A stretch of DNA of 33,595 bases from Muribaculaceae bacterium (GTDB taxonomy: Bacteria; Bacteroidota; Bacteroidia; Bacteroidales; Muribaculaceae): contig JAKVKZ010000035.1 in assembly GCA_022484565.1 (NCBI GenBank), positions 1-33,595 of the forward strand. The letters run 5' to 3'. Within the stretch, counting starts at the first letter, position 1; each line of letters starts with the position of its first letter. This document shows, piece by piece, positions 1 through 8,660 of the stretch. The translations under genes and the position numbers were made by a program. The notes under the pieces are model-generated. The model was not told the origin of the DNA, ran no database searches, and saw only the letters and a program-made list of their open reading frames with translations.

Positions 1-47
1 TCCCCCATCTCCTCCCGATAATTTTTTCATAACTTTTCCCCTCCTTC

Positions 48-79
48 TTGTATTTTCAAAGAAAAATGCAGTAACTTTG
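48..79 (+). promoter_or_regulatory. Bacteroidetes-type promoter of the GH25 gene
   Basis: TTG at 48-50 (-33 element) and TAACTTTG at 72-79 (-7 element, consensus TAnnTTTG) are separated by 21 bases. Transcription would start near 86, about 24 bases before the ATG at 110. Confidence 0.7.
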
Positions 80-109
80 CCTTAACGATGCAAAGGATTT
101 TTTATCGCA

Positions 110-898
110 ATGGCAGTAAAGGCTAATAAATCTTCTAAGCGTAAGCGCAGCAAGCGGAAACGTAAAAAGCATTCCAGAAATTGGCTTTTCTTGATGATTG
201 CCTCTGGTGTGGTCGGCGTGCTCATTCTTGCCGCCGGCTTATTCTATGTCAATAAGCGGCTGCATCATCCCAACGTCACCATCAACAGCACTAACTTCCC
301 CATCCGCGGCATCGACGTCTCCAGCCACAATGGCGTAATTAATTTCGCGCGTGTGGCGCGCGACAGCGTCTCTTTCGTCATCCTCAAGGCCAGCGAAGGC
401 ACTTCTTTCAAAGACCCCCGTTTCGACCTCAATTATTCAAACGCCACCAAGGCTGGTCTACGCGTCGGCGCTTACCATTTCTTCCGCAAGAGCAACGATG
501 GCCGCCTGCAGGCCGACAATTTCATGCGCTCCGTGCAGGGCAAGCGTCTCGATTTGCCTTTTGTCATCGACATCGAGGACTGGGGCAACGACCATTTTGT
601 CTCGCATTCCAGCGTCATGCAGAATTTCAAGGACATGTACAATCGCCTCGATCAGTACGGCGTACGCATAATGATTTACACCAATAAGAACGGCTACGAC
701 AAGTATGTCGCCAACCGTTTCCGCGATGCCTCCCTATGGATTTGCACCTTCGATGAGCCAGGCTCTTACAGCAATTACGATTGGCGAATCCAGCAGTACA
801 GTCATTGGGGCAACATCGACGGCATCACCGGCGATGTTGATCTTAACGTCTTCAATGGCAATGCCGAGCAGTGGGAAGCTTGGGTTCAGAACCAGTAA
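110..898 (+). CDS. Membrane-anchored GH25 lysozyme (muramidase)
   Basis: Glycoside hydrolase family 25 enzymes cleave the MurNAc-GlcNAc bond of peptidoglycan. The 262-residue protein starts with a very basic cytoplasmic tail (residues 4-23, mostly K/R), then one hydrophobic segment (about 25-47), then the GH25 barrel from about 64. Family landmarks are GIDVSSHNG (67-75, Asp69), KASEGTSFKDP (93-103), GAYHFF (120-125) and the catalytic DIE motif with Asp154 and Glu156. The signal-anchor topology puts the enzyme in the periplasm, tethered to the inner membrane. The ATG at 110 follows a good promoter at a normal distance. It is monocistronic: a repeat-filled gap follows. Family assignment is firm; its physiological role (wall remodelling or attack on other cells) is not visible. 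Confidence 0.93.
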   Translation: MAVKANKSSKRKRSKRKRKKHSRNWLFLMIASGVVGVLILAAGLFYVNKRLHHPNVTINSTNFPIRGIDVSSHNGVINFARVARDSVSFVILKASEGTSFKDPRFDLNYSNATKAGLRVGAYHFFRKSNDGRLQADNFMRSVQGKRLDLPFVIDIEDWGNDHFVSHSSVMQNFKDMYNRLDQYGVRIMIYTNKNGYDKYVANRFRDASLWICTFDEPGSYSNYDWRIQQYSHWGNIDGITGDVDLNVFNGNAEQWEAWVQNQ

Positions 899-932
899 TT
901 CCCCCCTTTCCCATCAATCGTTCTCAATCAAT

Positions 933-1031
933 AAAATGCGAAGCATTTTTCTCCATCTAATTCATTGAAAATGAATTAGATAATCTCCCTCTTTGCTTCT
1001 AAAGAGAGAGTGGCACGGAGTGCCGAGGGAG
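933..1031. repeat. Composite REP-like palindromic element, copy 1
   Basis: The 376-base gap between the GH25 gene and the DUF3078 operon carries a string of palindromes: AAAATGC-GAA-GCATTTT at 933-949; 12-bp perfect arms around a GAA loop at 955-981; CTCTTT/AAAGAG at 989-1006; and GGCAC-GGA-GTGCC at 1012-1024. An outer pair, CTCCCTC (985-991) and GAGGGAG (1025-1031), encloses the last two. The first hairpin ends in a T-run and could end GH25 transcription. A related string lies at 4049-4250. From 1032 to the promoter at 1238 only AT- and pyrimidine-rich DNA is seen. Confidence 0.7.
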
Positions 1032-1237
1032 TTGCCTGAAAAAGTAATCTCCTTCACCAAATTTCTTCATCATATCCTTCACAAAAATGCTTGCATTTTA
1101 AATCTCATCATCCCCAAAATCAAAAATGCCACTCAAAAATCCCCACTAATTCATCTCAAAAGCCATCTTTCCTCCCCCTCAATCAATCTTTTTTCAACTA
1201 TTTCCCCCGATTTCTTCACTTTCGCCACTTTTTTTAT

Positions 1238-1245
1238 TATTTTTG
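1238..1245 (+). promoter_or_regulatory. Probable -7 element of the DUF3078 operon
   Basis: TATTTTTG matches TAnnTTTG and lies 29 bases before the ATG at 1275. No clear TTTG is seen at the -33 position, so this rests on the -7 element alone. Confidence 0.4.
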
Positions 1246-1274
1246 CTCTCTCTTTGATACAATCGAATCTTTAA

Positions 1275-2585
1275 ATGATGAAATTTTTGTCGCGCTTTAC
1301 ATTTCCATTTTTTGCCTGCTTATTTTGCTCATTTGCAACGTTTGCAGTGCCTGCTGAACCCTCCAAAGGCGTTCCTTCAGTCAAGCTCGACGACTGGCGT
1401 ACTCTCAATTACGACACCATCGAAGTCAAGCCAAGTTTCATTTTCATTCCACTTATTTTCGACAAGCAGGAAAATCTTGTCGACCGCATTTCCGTTCCGC
1501 CTTTCAAGCCCAAAGCCGCCGTTAAGCAGCTTTCCGTCAACGACCAATGGCTTCGCGATGCCCAAAAGGCCAATCTCCGTGAGCGTTACATCCGTTATCG
1601 CGCCATGATTGAGGCCCCGCAGCTCGTCCATTACACTGCCAGTGCCCTGCCCAAGGCACCTTCGCTCAATTTCATTGCTGCCGACCCACGAAAAAGCCTC
1701 CTCACCATCGACGAGCTTCACAGCAAAAAGAAAGCCGTCATCTCTCCCGAGGACAACCCTATCCGCACCCACAATTGGCTGCACGAGTTTGCTTGGTCGC
1801 TCCAGATGTCGCAGGCTTACGTCTCCAAAAGCTGGTATCAGGGTGGCAACAACAATCTCAACTTCCTCGGCGACTTCCTTTGGACGGTCGCCCTCAACCA
1901 GAACATCCACCCGAAGCTCCTCTTCGAGAACACGGTCCAGTATAAGCTCAACATCAGCTCCAATCCGCAGGATTCGCTCCGCGACTACAGCATCAGTGAG
2001 GACCTTTTCAAGGTCACTACCAAATTCGGCTTGAAAGCCACCAAAACTTGGTATTATTCCGCTGTCCTCCAGTTCAAGTCGCAGTTGCTCAATAATTACA
2101 CTGCCAACACCAATAATCTTCAGGCCTCGTTCCTCACCCCGGGCGAACTTAACCTCGGTCTTGGTATGACCTATAACACTAAGTCGAAAGACGGCAACCG
2201 CCAGTTCGATTTGTCCATGTCGCCGCTTTCCTACAATATGAAGATTTGCCGCGAGAACACCCGCGTCGACCCCACTTCCATGGGTGTCTCTGCCGGTAAT
2301 CACACTGCCCATCAAATTGGTTCCAGCCTTGAGGCCAAGTACAATTGGAAATTCAATCCTTCCATCTCTTGGTCGTCACATCTCACGGCTTTCACCAACT
2401 ACAAATATTTCCAGACCGATTGGGAAAACACTTTCAATTTCTCGGTCAATAAGTTCCTGTCAACCATGATTTACATCCATTCCCGCTACGACAGTTCTTC
2501 CACTATTGTCGATAAGAATTGGAAGCATTGGCAGCTCAAGGAAATTCTCAGTTTTGGTTTAAGCTACAAATTCTCAATGAAATAG
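1275..2585 (+). CDS. DUF3078-family outer-membrane protein
   Basis: This 436-residue exported protein belongs to a Bacteroidales family annotated DUF3078. Two adjacent ATGs (1275, 1278) begin a signal peptide (hydrophobic to about residue 24, ending FATFAVPA). A variable linker follows to about residue 165. The conserved part starts at WLHEFAWSLQMSQAYVSKSWYQGGNNNLN and continues as alternating aromatic/polar strands to the C-terminal residues LSYKFSMK, the look of an outer-membrane beta-barrel with an aromatic near the end. It is the first gene of a three-gene run of exported proteins, with only 4 bases before the next ATG. The molecular function of the family is unknown to me; barrel topology is inference from strand pattern. 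Confidence 0.85.
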   Translation: MMKFLSRFTFPFFACLFCSFATFAVPAEPSKGVPSVKLDDWRTLNYDTIEVKPSFIFIPLIFDKQENLVDRISVPPFKPKAAVKQLSVNDQWLRDAQKANLRERYIRYRAMIEAPQLVHYTASALPKAPSLNFIAADPRKSLLTIDELHSKKKAVISPEDNPIRTHNWLHEFAWSLQMSQAYVSKSWYQGGNNNLNFLGDFLWTVALNQNIHPKLLFENTVQYKLNISSNPQDSLRDYSISEDLFKVTTKFGLKATKTWYYSAVLQFKSQLLNNYTANTNNLQASFLTPGELNLGLGMTYNTKSKDGNRQFDLSMSPLSYNMKICRENTRVDPTSMGVSAGNHTAHQIGSSLEAKYNWKFNPSISWSSHLTAFTNYKYFQTDWENTFNFSVNKFLSTMIYIHSRYDSSSTIVDKNWKHWQLKEILSFGLSYKFSMK

Positions 2586-2589
2586 CATC

Positions 2590-3213
2590 ATGTCACCGTT
2601 CTTGCGCCATTTCTCCGCGTTGCTCCTCTCGCTGGTAGCTTTCTCGGCATTTTCAGCCGTCAATGCCGATTATTATGCTGACAAGCCGCCGCTCAATGCG
2701 CCGGTTCTTCCGGGCTATTGTGCCGATTCAGTCCGCATCCGTCTTGCCGGTGCTGCTTTACAGCCCGTCGAGGGCATCTGGTCTTATCCCGATGCCATGA
2801 TGACCGTTGCGGTCGAGAAATTCTCCTCTCCGCAGTTTTCCTCCAAAATCGCTTATCGCATCGTCATGATTTCTTCCGACGACATGTCCCTTCTTCCGGG
2901 CACCGTCATCGGCTATCTTGCCGAAAGTGCCAAGTCCGACAAATTCCGCATGTATCTTTATTGCCAGCAGCATGGCTCAGCTCTCAGCCTGCCCGTCAAG
3001 TGTGTCGCCACCCTTTCAGCGCAAGGCAGTTATCTCACATTTCAGAAGCCCGAAATCGACCTGAAAGTCCATGTCAACCTTTCCCGTTTTCTCCCCTCAT
3101 TCCTGCGTGGAATCTACGTCACCCCATCCGTCAAGAGCGAAACTCTTCCGCAGGGTTTCCGTCGAATCTATCCCCATGTAGGTGCAGTTCCGGGCGAAAT
3201 CCGTTATCTCTAA
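2590..3213 (+). CDS. Exported protein of unknown function (second gene of DUF3078 operon)
   Basis: The 207-residue product has a clear signal peptide (MSPFLRHFSALLLSLVAFSA, cleavage probably near AVNA, residues 23-26). The mature part holds a GIWSYPDA stretch, then alternating hydrophobic residues suggesting a small beta-rich domain, two cysteines in the middle region and a basic tail. It starts 4 bases after the DUF3078 stop and ends 10 bases before the next gene, so all three are almost surely co-transcribed. The pattern resembles conserved Bacteroidales hypothetical proteins next to DUF3078 genes. No enzyme motif is visible. A periplasmic or envelope partner role for the barrel protein is inference from the operon only. 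Confidence 0.75.
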   Translation: MSPFLRHFSALLLSLVAFSAFSAVNADYYADKPPLNAPVLPGYCADSVRIRLAGAALQPVEGIWSYPDAMMTVAVEKFSSPQFSSKIAYRIVMISSDDMSLLPGTVIGYLAESAKSDKFRMYLYCQQHGSALSLPVKCVATLSAQGSYLTFQKPEIDLKVHVNLSRFLPSFLRGIYVTPSVKSETLPQGFRRIYPHVGAVPGEIRYL

Positions 3214-3223
3214 TCACTTCGTC

Positions 3224-3715
3224 ATGAATCGTTTCCTGCTCATTTTCTCCATCATCCTCGTAGCGTCAGCCGCTTTTGCCACCGACACCACCCACCGCAC
3301 CCTCGTTGCCAAATCCGCGCCCGTAGCGCTCACCGTCTCGCCCGATTCCGTCACAATTCCGTGCAGTCCACTCCAATTCATCGATGGAGCCGTCACCATC
3401 AAGGGTTTCGACAAGCGTGCCAGCGATTCCCGTGAAACGTTTTTTCTCACCAATCACACCTCGCTCCGCATTTCGCGCATAGTCCTCTCCTTCCGTTATA
3501 GCGACATGAAAGGCCGCGTCATCCACGAGCGTGAAGTTGCAGTCGATTGCGACCTTCCCTCAGGTGCCACCCGTCAGGCCACAGTCAAAACCTTCGATGT
3601 TCATCATATTTTCTATTATTATCTCAGCGGCAAGCCCCGCAAGTCAGCCACCCCCTTTCAAGTCAGTGCCCGCATTCTCCGTTACGATGTCATGGTCACA
3701 CGTCCCGTCCAGTAG
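3224..3715 (+). CDS. Exported protein of unknown function (third gene of DUF3078 operon)
   Basis: The start is set at the ATG at 3224, which opens a textbook signal peptide (MNRFLLIFSIILVASAAFAT). An in-frame ATG at 3182 would overlap the previous gene and put a non-hydrophobic stretch before the signal. The mature protein of about 143 residues contains TFFLTNHTSLRISRIVLSFRY and DLPSGATRQATV, which read as an immunoglobulin-like or other small beta-sandwich fold with an NxT/S-type strand pattern; this fold guess is weak. The last residues come just before a long repeat-rich gap, so this is the end of the operon, although no Rho-independent terminator is seen. I do not recognise a named family. 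Confidence 0.72.
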   Translation: MNRFLLIFSIILVASAAFATDTTHRTLVAKSAPVALTVSPDSVTIPCSPLQFIDGAVTIKGFDKRASDSRETFFLTNHTSLRISRIVLSFRYSDMKGRVIHEREVAVDCDLPSGATRQATVKTFDVHHIFYYYLSGKPRKSATPFQVSARILRYDVMVTRPVQ

Positions 3716-3807
3716 CCGCAATCATCCATCTATTTGTTCACCAAGCATTTCCAGCAGTTTCACGCATCAATTGTATCAAATTCATAGGCAAAATTTTCAA
3801 AAAACTT

Positions 3808-3856
3808 ACCAAAAACATAGGCAACCTTTCTCCAAACCACACCAAAAACATAGGCA
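3808..3856. repeat. Short direct repeats
   Basis: ACCAAAAACATAGGCA occurs at 3808-3823 and again at 3841-3856, period 33. A third partial match (CATAGGCAAA) is at 3783-3792. Confidence 0.7.
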
Positions 3857-3874
3857 CTTCAGTAAATCCGCAAA

Positions 3875-3948
3875 AAAATGCGAAGCATTTTAATCCCATC
3901 GGGCCTATTGGCCTCATCAGCCCTATCAGCCCCAAAATTCAAAATGCC
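3875..3948 (+). repeat. Partial copy of the large element's outer end
   Basis: The palindrome AAAATGC-GAA-GCATTTT (3875-3891) and the following tract beginning TAATCCCATCGGGCC are nearly identical to 4254-4327, 379 bases downstream in the same orientation. A degenerate copy ends the inverted element at 20306. Confidence 0.8.
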
Positions 3949-4048
3949 AAATTCCAAAAGTCTGCCCACAAGAAATGCCTCATCAAATCCCCCCAAGTAG
4001 GGGCAGATCCATGTATCTGCCCTCCCACATCACAGGTGCTTTCACAAT

Positions 4049-4250
4049 AAAATGCGCAGCATTTTGCAGCAATTTATTCAATGGAAACGAATAAATCAGA
4101 TCCCCCACTTTGCTCGTCTTGCCTAAAGAGCGGATATTTGAGTATTTGCCCAGTGGGCAAAGCGCAGAATATGGCGCATAGCGCGGAAGTAGTGCCGGTG
4201 GGAGTTGCAGGCGAGGTAATCTTCCTCCCACGAAATTGCACCAATTCTGC
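4049..4250. repeat. Composite REP-like palindromic element, copy 2
   Basis: The order of palindromes resembles 933-1031: AAAATGC-GCA-GCATTTT at 4049-4065, then ATTTATTC/GAATAAAT at 4072-4096, then TTTGCCCA-G-TGGGCAAA at 4145-4161, then the GTGCCGGTGGGAGTTGC block. It is longer and more diverged than copy 1, but both share the flanking words CTTTGCT...CTAAAGAG, GGGAGTTGC and GGTAATCT/AGTAATCT. Confidence 0.6.
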
Positions 4251-4253
4251 AAA

Positions 4254-4905
4254 AAAATGCGAAGCATTTTAATCCCATCGGGCCTATTGGCCTCATCGGC
4301 CCAATCAGCCCCAAAATCCAAAATGCCTTATTCACTATCTATCTTTTTCCCATTTTCTTGAATCCGCCGTTTAACGATGAATTATCTTCGCGCGAAAAGA
4401 CCATCCATGAAAGCCATCCAAATACAAACAGCACACCTCCAATTCCCCACATCATCAAAAATGCGACAAGCGTGCCAAATGCGTCAAATAAAAAAATTGC
4501 GCAAAATGCGCCAAATAAAAACCCTGTCCCAACTGTCCCACCAACTTCACATTGTCCCACAAATTCGCAAAAGCATTAATTGCCTAATATTAAATCGATT
4601 ATCAAGCAAATTCCCACTGTCCCAACATCGCAAAAATTATAGTGAAAAACTTTGTGGGACACTCCACCCACAATTCACTAAATCAGCCCATTAAGTGTCA
4701 AAAACTGTCCCACGTCCCGCATCATTCATTTCAAAAATCCGCAAAATCAAAAGAATATGAAAAAATCAATCCCCTATCAATCAGTCAATTGCCAAGCCCG
4801 TCCCACTGTCCCAACATCGCAAAAATTATAGTGAAAAACTTTGTGGGACACTCCACCCACAAATCAGTATATCAGCCCGTTAAATGCAAAAATTTGTCCC
4901 ACGCA
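4254..4905 (+). repeat. Large repeat element, left copy
   Basis: This copy runs from the palindrome at 4254-4270, through a 230-base middle part containing the palindrome TTCGCGCGAA, to tandem 189-base units ending in GTCCCACGCA at 4896-4905. The inverted counterpart lies at 19487-20306 and keeps the same order of parts. The left copy has two tandem units where the right has three. Its GTCCCACGCA end faces the start of the PorU-like gene. Confidence 0.85.
4612..4905 (+). repeat. Tandem 189-base units (1.5 units)
   Basis: The unit starting TCCCACTGTCCCAACATCG begins at 4612 and again at 4801, period 189. Each unit contains TGTCCCA and TGGGACA as inverted arms about 32 bases apart, able to form a long-loop hairpin. 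The second unit stops early at the element end. Confidence 0.85.
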
Positions 4906-5080
4906 CTCCCCTCCATTCCACTCTGTCCGCAAATAATCTTAGAAATTTGGGACAACTTAGGTAATAATCACACAGAAAAATCGTTACTTAATATGAGGAT
5001 GTTGCGCCTATGGTTCGGCATTCCGACTATTGAGATTGTGAAGACTCGCTTTAATAACGCTTCCAACATTTTAGCCATCA

Positions 5081-8000
5081 ATGAATTTGAATAGATATAA
5101 AAATATAGCATTTCATCTGCTCTGCCTTGCATCAGCTTTGCTTTTTGCGCCTAATGCCGGCGCTCTTAGCTCAAGTGCTTATGCCTCTACCTCCAAACTT
5201 GCTTCCGGCAATTGGGTGAAGGTTAAGGTTTCTGGCACTGGCATTTACGTCATCACCAAGAGTGATGCTTCCAAGTGGGGATTCAGCGACCTCAGCAAAG
5301 TCCGCGTGTTCGGCTATGGCGGTGCCCAGATTTCCGAAGTCCTCAACGCCAATCAAGTCGACGACCTCCCGCAAGTGCCCATACTTCGCACTGCCGACAA
5401 GATTTACTTCTATGCGCAAGGCCCTATCTCTTGGACAACCGTTTCCGGCACCCGCTATCTTCAGGTTCAGCATCAATATGCCACTGCCGGCTACTATTTC
5501 ATCACCGACCGCGACGACATCACTGATTCTGCTGTCCCTTCCGTAAGTTCAGGAACTTTAGGCAGTTCGCCGATTACTACTTTCACCGACCGCCAATTTC
5601 ACGAGAATGAAACTTATTCTCCGGGCGAAACAGGCAGCTATCTGCTTGGCGAAGACTTCAAATACAGCACCACCCAAACCTTCAAATTCGCTTTGACAGA
5701 CTATGTGGAAGGCTCCGACGTTTATGCCACCACTGCTTTTGCAGCCAAGACCATCGGCGGTGCCAGCCAACTTACTTTTCAGGTTAACGGAACCAACCTA
5801 TCCAGCACTGATTACGACAAAATCAGCGCCATCAGCGATGCTGAATATGAGCATGTTTCCACCACTTCCACCACCAAGTCGTTCAAACTCGCAAGCGGCA
5901 CCGACCTCTCTTACACCGTCGGCTATTCCTACACCGGCACGCTCTACACTGCCCGGCTCGACTATATCACTGTTAACTACACCCGCCAACTGGCACTTTC
6001 CAATAGTTCGCTGCTTTTCCGTTTCCCTTCAGGAAGCACTTCAAGCACTTATGCGCTTTCCAATTGCGGCAGCAGCACTCACGTCTGGGATGTTACCACA
6101 GGCTACAGCCCTAAGGAAATCAGCACCACTCTCAATGGCTCCACTGCACAGTTCACAGCTGCCGCCTCGGGTGCTCGCGAATATGCTGCCTTCGACGAAA
6201 GCGGCTCGTTCCCTTCGCCCACTATGGACCAGAAAATCGCCAATCAGAACCTTCATGGCGACAGCATTCCCGACATGATTATCATTTCTCCAACCGAATA
6301 TCTCGCACAGGCCAAACGCATTGCCGCTCTTCACGAAAAGTCCGATTCAATGCGGGTCATCACCGTTGACCAGAACGACGTTTTCAACGAGTTCTCTTCC
6401 GGCACGCCCGACCTCATGGCTTACCGCAAACTTGCTAAAATGCACTACGACCGCGGCACCGACGCACAAGGCCACAAATTGGGCTATCTGCTCCTATTTG
6501 GCCGTGGCACTTACGACAACCGCCAGCTCACCGACATCATCAAGGCCGACCCTTATCCACGCCTTCTCATCTGGGAAAGCACTACCGGCGACAACGAGAA
6601 CACTTCCTACACCACCGACGATATTTTGGGCATGCTTGCCGACAATTCCGGCAGCCGCATCGACCGCGACCTTCTCACCATCGCCGTTGGCCGTATGCCT
6701 GTCAAGAGCGTTGACGAGGCCAAAACGGTGGTCGATAAGCTCTACAGCTACGTCTATTCAACTGATTTCGGCTCTTGGAAGAACAATCTGATGTTTGTCG
6801 CCGATGATGAGGAAAATGGCGAGTTCATGGAGCAGTCGGAGGAATCCATCGGCATTCTCAAAACTCATGGTGGCAACGGCTACATCTACAATCATCTCTA
6901 TCCTGATGCTTTCGCTGCCGAAAGTCAGGGTGGTGGCCGTGCCTATCCTCTCGCACGCAAAAAAATGTTCCAGAAGCTCGACGACGGCGTGCTTTATCTT
7001 GGCTTCACAGGCCATGCCAACGAGGTCAGCTGGACTTCCGAGAACATCCTCACGATGACCGACATCAACAATATGTACCTCAAGCGTTTCCCGTTGTTCC
7101 TCACTGCCACTTGTAATTTCACCCGTCTTGATGCCTACGACACTTCCGGCGGTGAAATACTTTACATCAATGGCAAGGGCGGAGCCATAGCTCTAATTTC
7201 AGCTGCCCGCTTGGCTTATATCGCTGATAATGCCGCCCTCACCGACAGCATTTCCGAATTCCTCCTCGCTACCGACAAGAATGGCGACCATGCTCGAATC
7301 GGCGACATCCTGAAGGACGGCAAGAACTGCTACGGCAAATGGGGGCACAGCAACGACAACAAACTCCGCTATTTCCTTGTCGGTGACCCTGCCATGCGCC
7401 TCGGATATCCTTCCTACACCGTCAAACTTGAATCCATCAACGGAAAACCAGTTGACGCCGATAATCCTCCTGTGCTTCAGGCTCGCCAAAAAGTCACAAT
7501 CAAAGGCTCCATCTACGATAAAAAGGGCAACAAGGCCACTTCCTATAATGGCACTGTCACTCCTACTCTCTACGATGCCGAAACCTCAGTCGAAACTTTC
7601 GGCTATGGCACCAACGGCAAAAAGGTGGTCTATCAGGACTACACCAATACGCTCTGTTATGTCAAGGATTCTGTCCGCAACGGTGAATTCACCGCTTGCA
7701 TGACTATTCCGGGCGAAATTGAGAATAACTACAGCCCAGCTCTCCTCAATTTCTACGCTTACAGCGTCGATGGCATTGAGGCCAACGGAGCAAGCCGCGA
7801 TTTATACGTCTATGGCTATTCCGACGATGTTGCAGTTGACACTGTAGGCCCTGAAATCAAGTATTTCGGCCTCAACAGCGAAAGTTTCACCGATGGCAGC
7901 AACGTCAACGAGTCGCCGATGGCCATTGCCACTGTCAGCGATGAGAACGGCATCAACTTCTCATCATCCGGCATCGGCCATGAAATGACTTTGCTTCTCG

Positions 8001-8515
8001 ACGACAACATATCCTACACCGATGTGGCAAGCTATTACACTCCGGCCATCAGCGGCGACACTTCTTCCGCTTGCGTCGGCTATATCAATTATCCGCTCTC
8101 AAGTCTTGCCGATGGCAACCACTCATTGAGGCTGAAGGTATGGGACACCTACGGAAATTCTTCGGAAAAGACCATCAATTTCAATGTTATTACTGGTCTG
8201 AAACCTGAACTCTACGATGTTTACACCACAAGCAATCCTGCAAGTGTCGAGGCTAATTTCTATCTCAAGCATAACCGCCCTGATGCCACCATCACCGTCA
8301 CTCTGAGCGTTTACGACCTCATGGGCCGTGAAATTTGGAGCACCACTGAAACTGGCAAGAGCGACATGTACACTTCCTTCCCGATTACTTGGAACCTCAC
8401 CGATTATGTCGGCCGCCGCGTCAGCCGTGGCATCTATGTATATCGTGCAGCCATCTCCACCGATGGCGTGCAGGAATCCACCAAGGCGAAGAAATTGGCT
8501 GTCACTGGCGAATGA
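5081..8515 (+). CDS. PorU-like C25-family protease (T9SS sortase paralogue)
   Basis: PorU is the gingipain-like cysteine protease that removes the C-terminal sorting domain of T9SS cargo at the outer membrane. This 1,144-residue protein has a signal peptide (about 1-28, ending NAGA), an N-terminal domain with SKLASGNWVKVKV and VRVFGYGG, the caspase/gingipain-like core (about 385-765) and a C-terminal FlgD-like beta domain (YVGRRVSRGIYVYRA). The His-Cys dyad is intact: His645 in FTGHANE and Cys678 in TATCNF. A glycine-rich loop reads LLLFGRGTYDNR; I remember GDG there in typical PorU proteins. The protein aligns end to end with the PorU at 9928-13314. It lies outside the usual porU-porV cluster, upstream of rex, so it is probably a duplicate with its own cargo or role. 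Confidence 0.88.
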   Translation: MNLNRYKNIAFHLLCLASALLFAPNAGALSSSAYASTSKLASGNWVKVKVSGTGIYVITKSDASKWGFSDLSKVRVFGYGGAQISEVLNANQVDDLPQVPILRTADKIYFYAQGPISWTTVSGTRYLQVQHQYATAGYYFITDRDDITDSAVPSVSSGTLGSSPITTFTDRQFHENETYSPGETGSYLLGEDFKYSTTQTFKFALTDYVEGSDVYATTAFAAKTIGGASQLTFQVNGTNLSSTDYDKISAISDAEYEHVSTTSTTKSFKLASGTDLSYTVGYSYTGTLYTARLDYITVNYTRQLALSNSSLLFRFPSGSTSSTYALSNCGSSTHVWDVTTGYSPKEISTTLNGSTAQFTAAASGAREYAAFDESGSFPSPTMDQKIANQNLHGDSIPDMIIISPTEYLAQAKRIAALHEKSDSMRVITVDQNDVFNEFSSGTPDLMAYRKLAKMHYDRGTDAQGHKLGYLLLFGRGTYDNRQLTDIIKADPYPRLLIWESTTGDNENTSYTTDDILGMLADNSGSRIDRDLLTIAVGRMPVKSVDEAKTVVDKLYSYVYSTDFGSWKNNLMFVADDEENGEFMEQSEESIGILKTHGGNGYIYNHLYPDAFAAESQGGGRAYPLARKKMFQKLDDGVLYLGFTGHANEVSWTSENILTMTDINNMYLKRFPLFLTATCNFTRLDAYDTSGGEILYINGKGGAIALISAARLAYIADNAALTDSISEFLLATDKNGDHARIGDILKDGKNCYGKWGHSNDNKLRYFLVGDPAMRLGYPSYTVKLESINGKPVDADNPPVLQARQKVTIKGSIYDKKGNKATSYNGTVTPTLYDAETSVETFGYGTNGKKVVYQDYTNTLCYVKDSVRNGEFTACMTIPGEIENNYSPALLNFYAYSVDGIEANGASRDLYVYGYSDDVAVDTVGPEIKYFGLNSESFTDGSNVNESPMAIATVSDENGINFSSSGIGHEMTLLLDDNISYTDVASYYTPAISGDTSSACVGYINYPLSSLADGNHSLRLKVWDTYGNSSEKTINFNVITGLKPELYDVYTTSNPASVEANFYLKHNRPDATITVTLSVYDLMGREIWSTTETGKSDMYTSFPITWNLTDYVGRRVSRGIYVYRAAISTDGVQESTKAKKLAVTGE

Positions 8516-8605
8516 GGCGCGTTTCATCCCGCCTCGCTGAGTGCCTGCATTGGTGACGGAAAATAAAATATATTATGTCCAAAATAGTTAAGCCTCGTTT
8601 TATAT

Positions 8606-8636
8606 TTTGCTTATTAAATAATAATTAGTAATTTTG
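8606..8636 (+). promoter_or_regulatory. Strong promoter of rex
   Basis: TTTG at 8606-8609, 19 bases, then TAATTTTG at 8629-8636: a near-perfect Bacteroidetes promoter. The -7 element overlaps the upstream in-frame TTG at 8634, which rules it out as the rex start and supports the ATG at 8661. Confidence 0.8.
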
Positions 8637-8660
8637 GCAATTGTTTTCAATGAAAGAAAA

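Larger units (their letters stand above)
3716..5080. other. Long repeat-rich intergenic region
   Basis: No convincing gene lies in these 1,365 bases. In order it holds short direct repeats (3808-3856), a partial copy of the large element's outer end (3875-3948), a palindrome string (4049-4250), and the large repeat element (4254-4905) with two tandem 189-base units. The plus strand is C-rich and G-poor, with recurrent TGTCCCAC/GTGGGACA octamers. From 4906 to 5080, the leader of the PorU-like gene, no matching Bacteroidetes promoter is seen. A 33-codon open frame at 4993-5094 overlaps the PorU-like start and could be an upstream ORF, but has no other support. Confidence 0.8.

Noticed and set aside
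1377-2315. 312-codon open frame on the - strand inside the DUF3078 gene
   Set aside because: Shadow of a real gene with signal peptide and family match on the other strand.
4339-4560. 73-codon open frame on the - strand with a 70-codon counterpart at 20021-20233 (+), both reading as a small membrane protein
   Set aside because: Both lie in the repeat element, need GTG starts and lack promoters. By my count of the two copies, changes are mostly amino-acid changing (roughly 17 against 5 silent), so there is no sign of selection on a protein.
3716-5080. Possible CRISPR array
   Set aside because: Units are about 189 bases and internally similar throughout; there are no short repeats with unique spacers and no cas genes.
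4642-5094. 150-codon open frame of translated 189-base units (and its counterpart at 19509-19940, - strand)
   Set aside because: The frame is open because the unit length is a multiple of three; it has no start signals and odd composition. One unit in the right array is 190 bases and breaks the frame.
8640-8651. ATTG-TTTT-CAAT inverted repeat near the rex start, considered as a Rex operator
   Set aside because: It lacks the TTGTGA/TCACAA-type arms and spacing expected of Rex sites.
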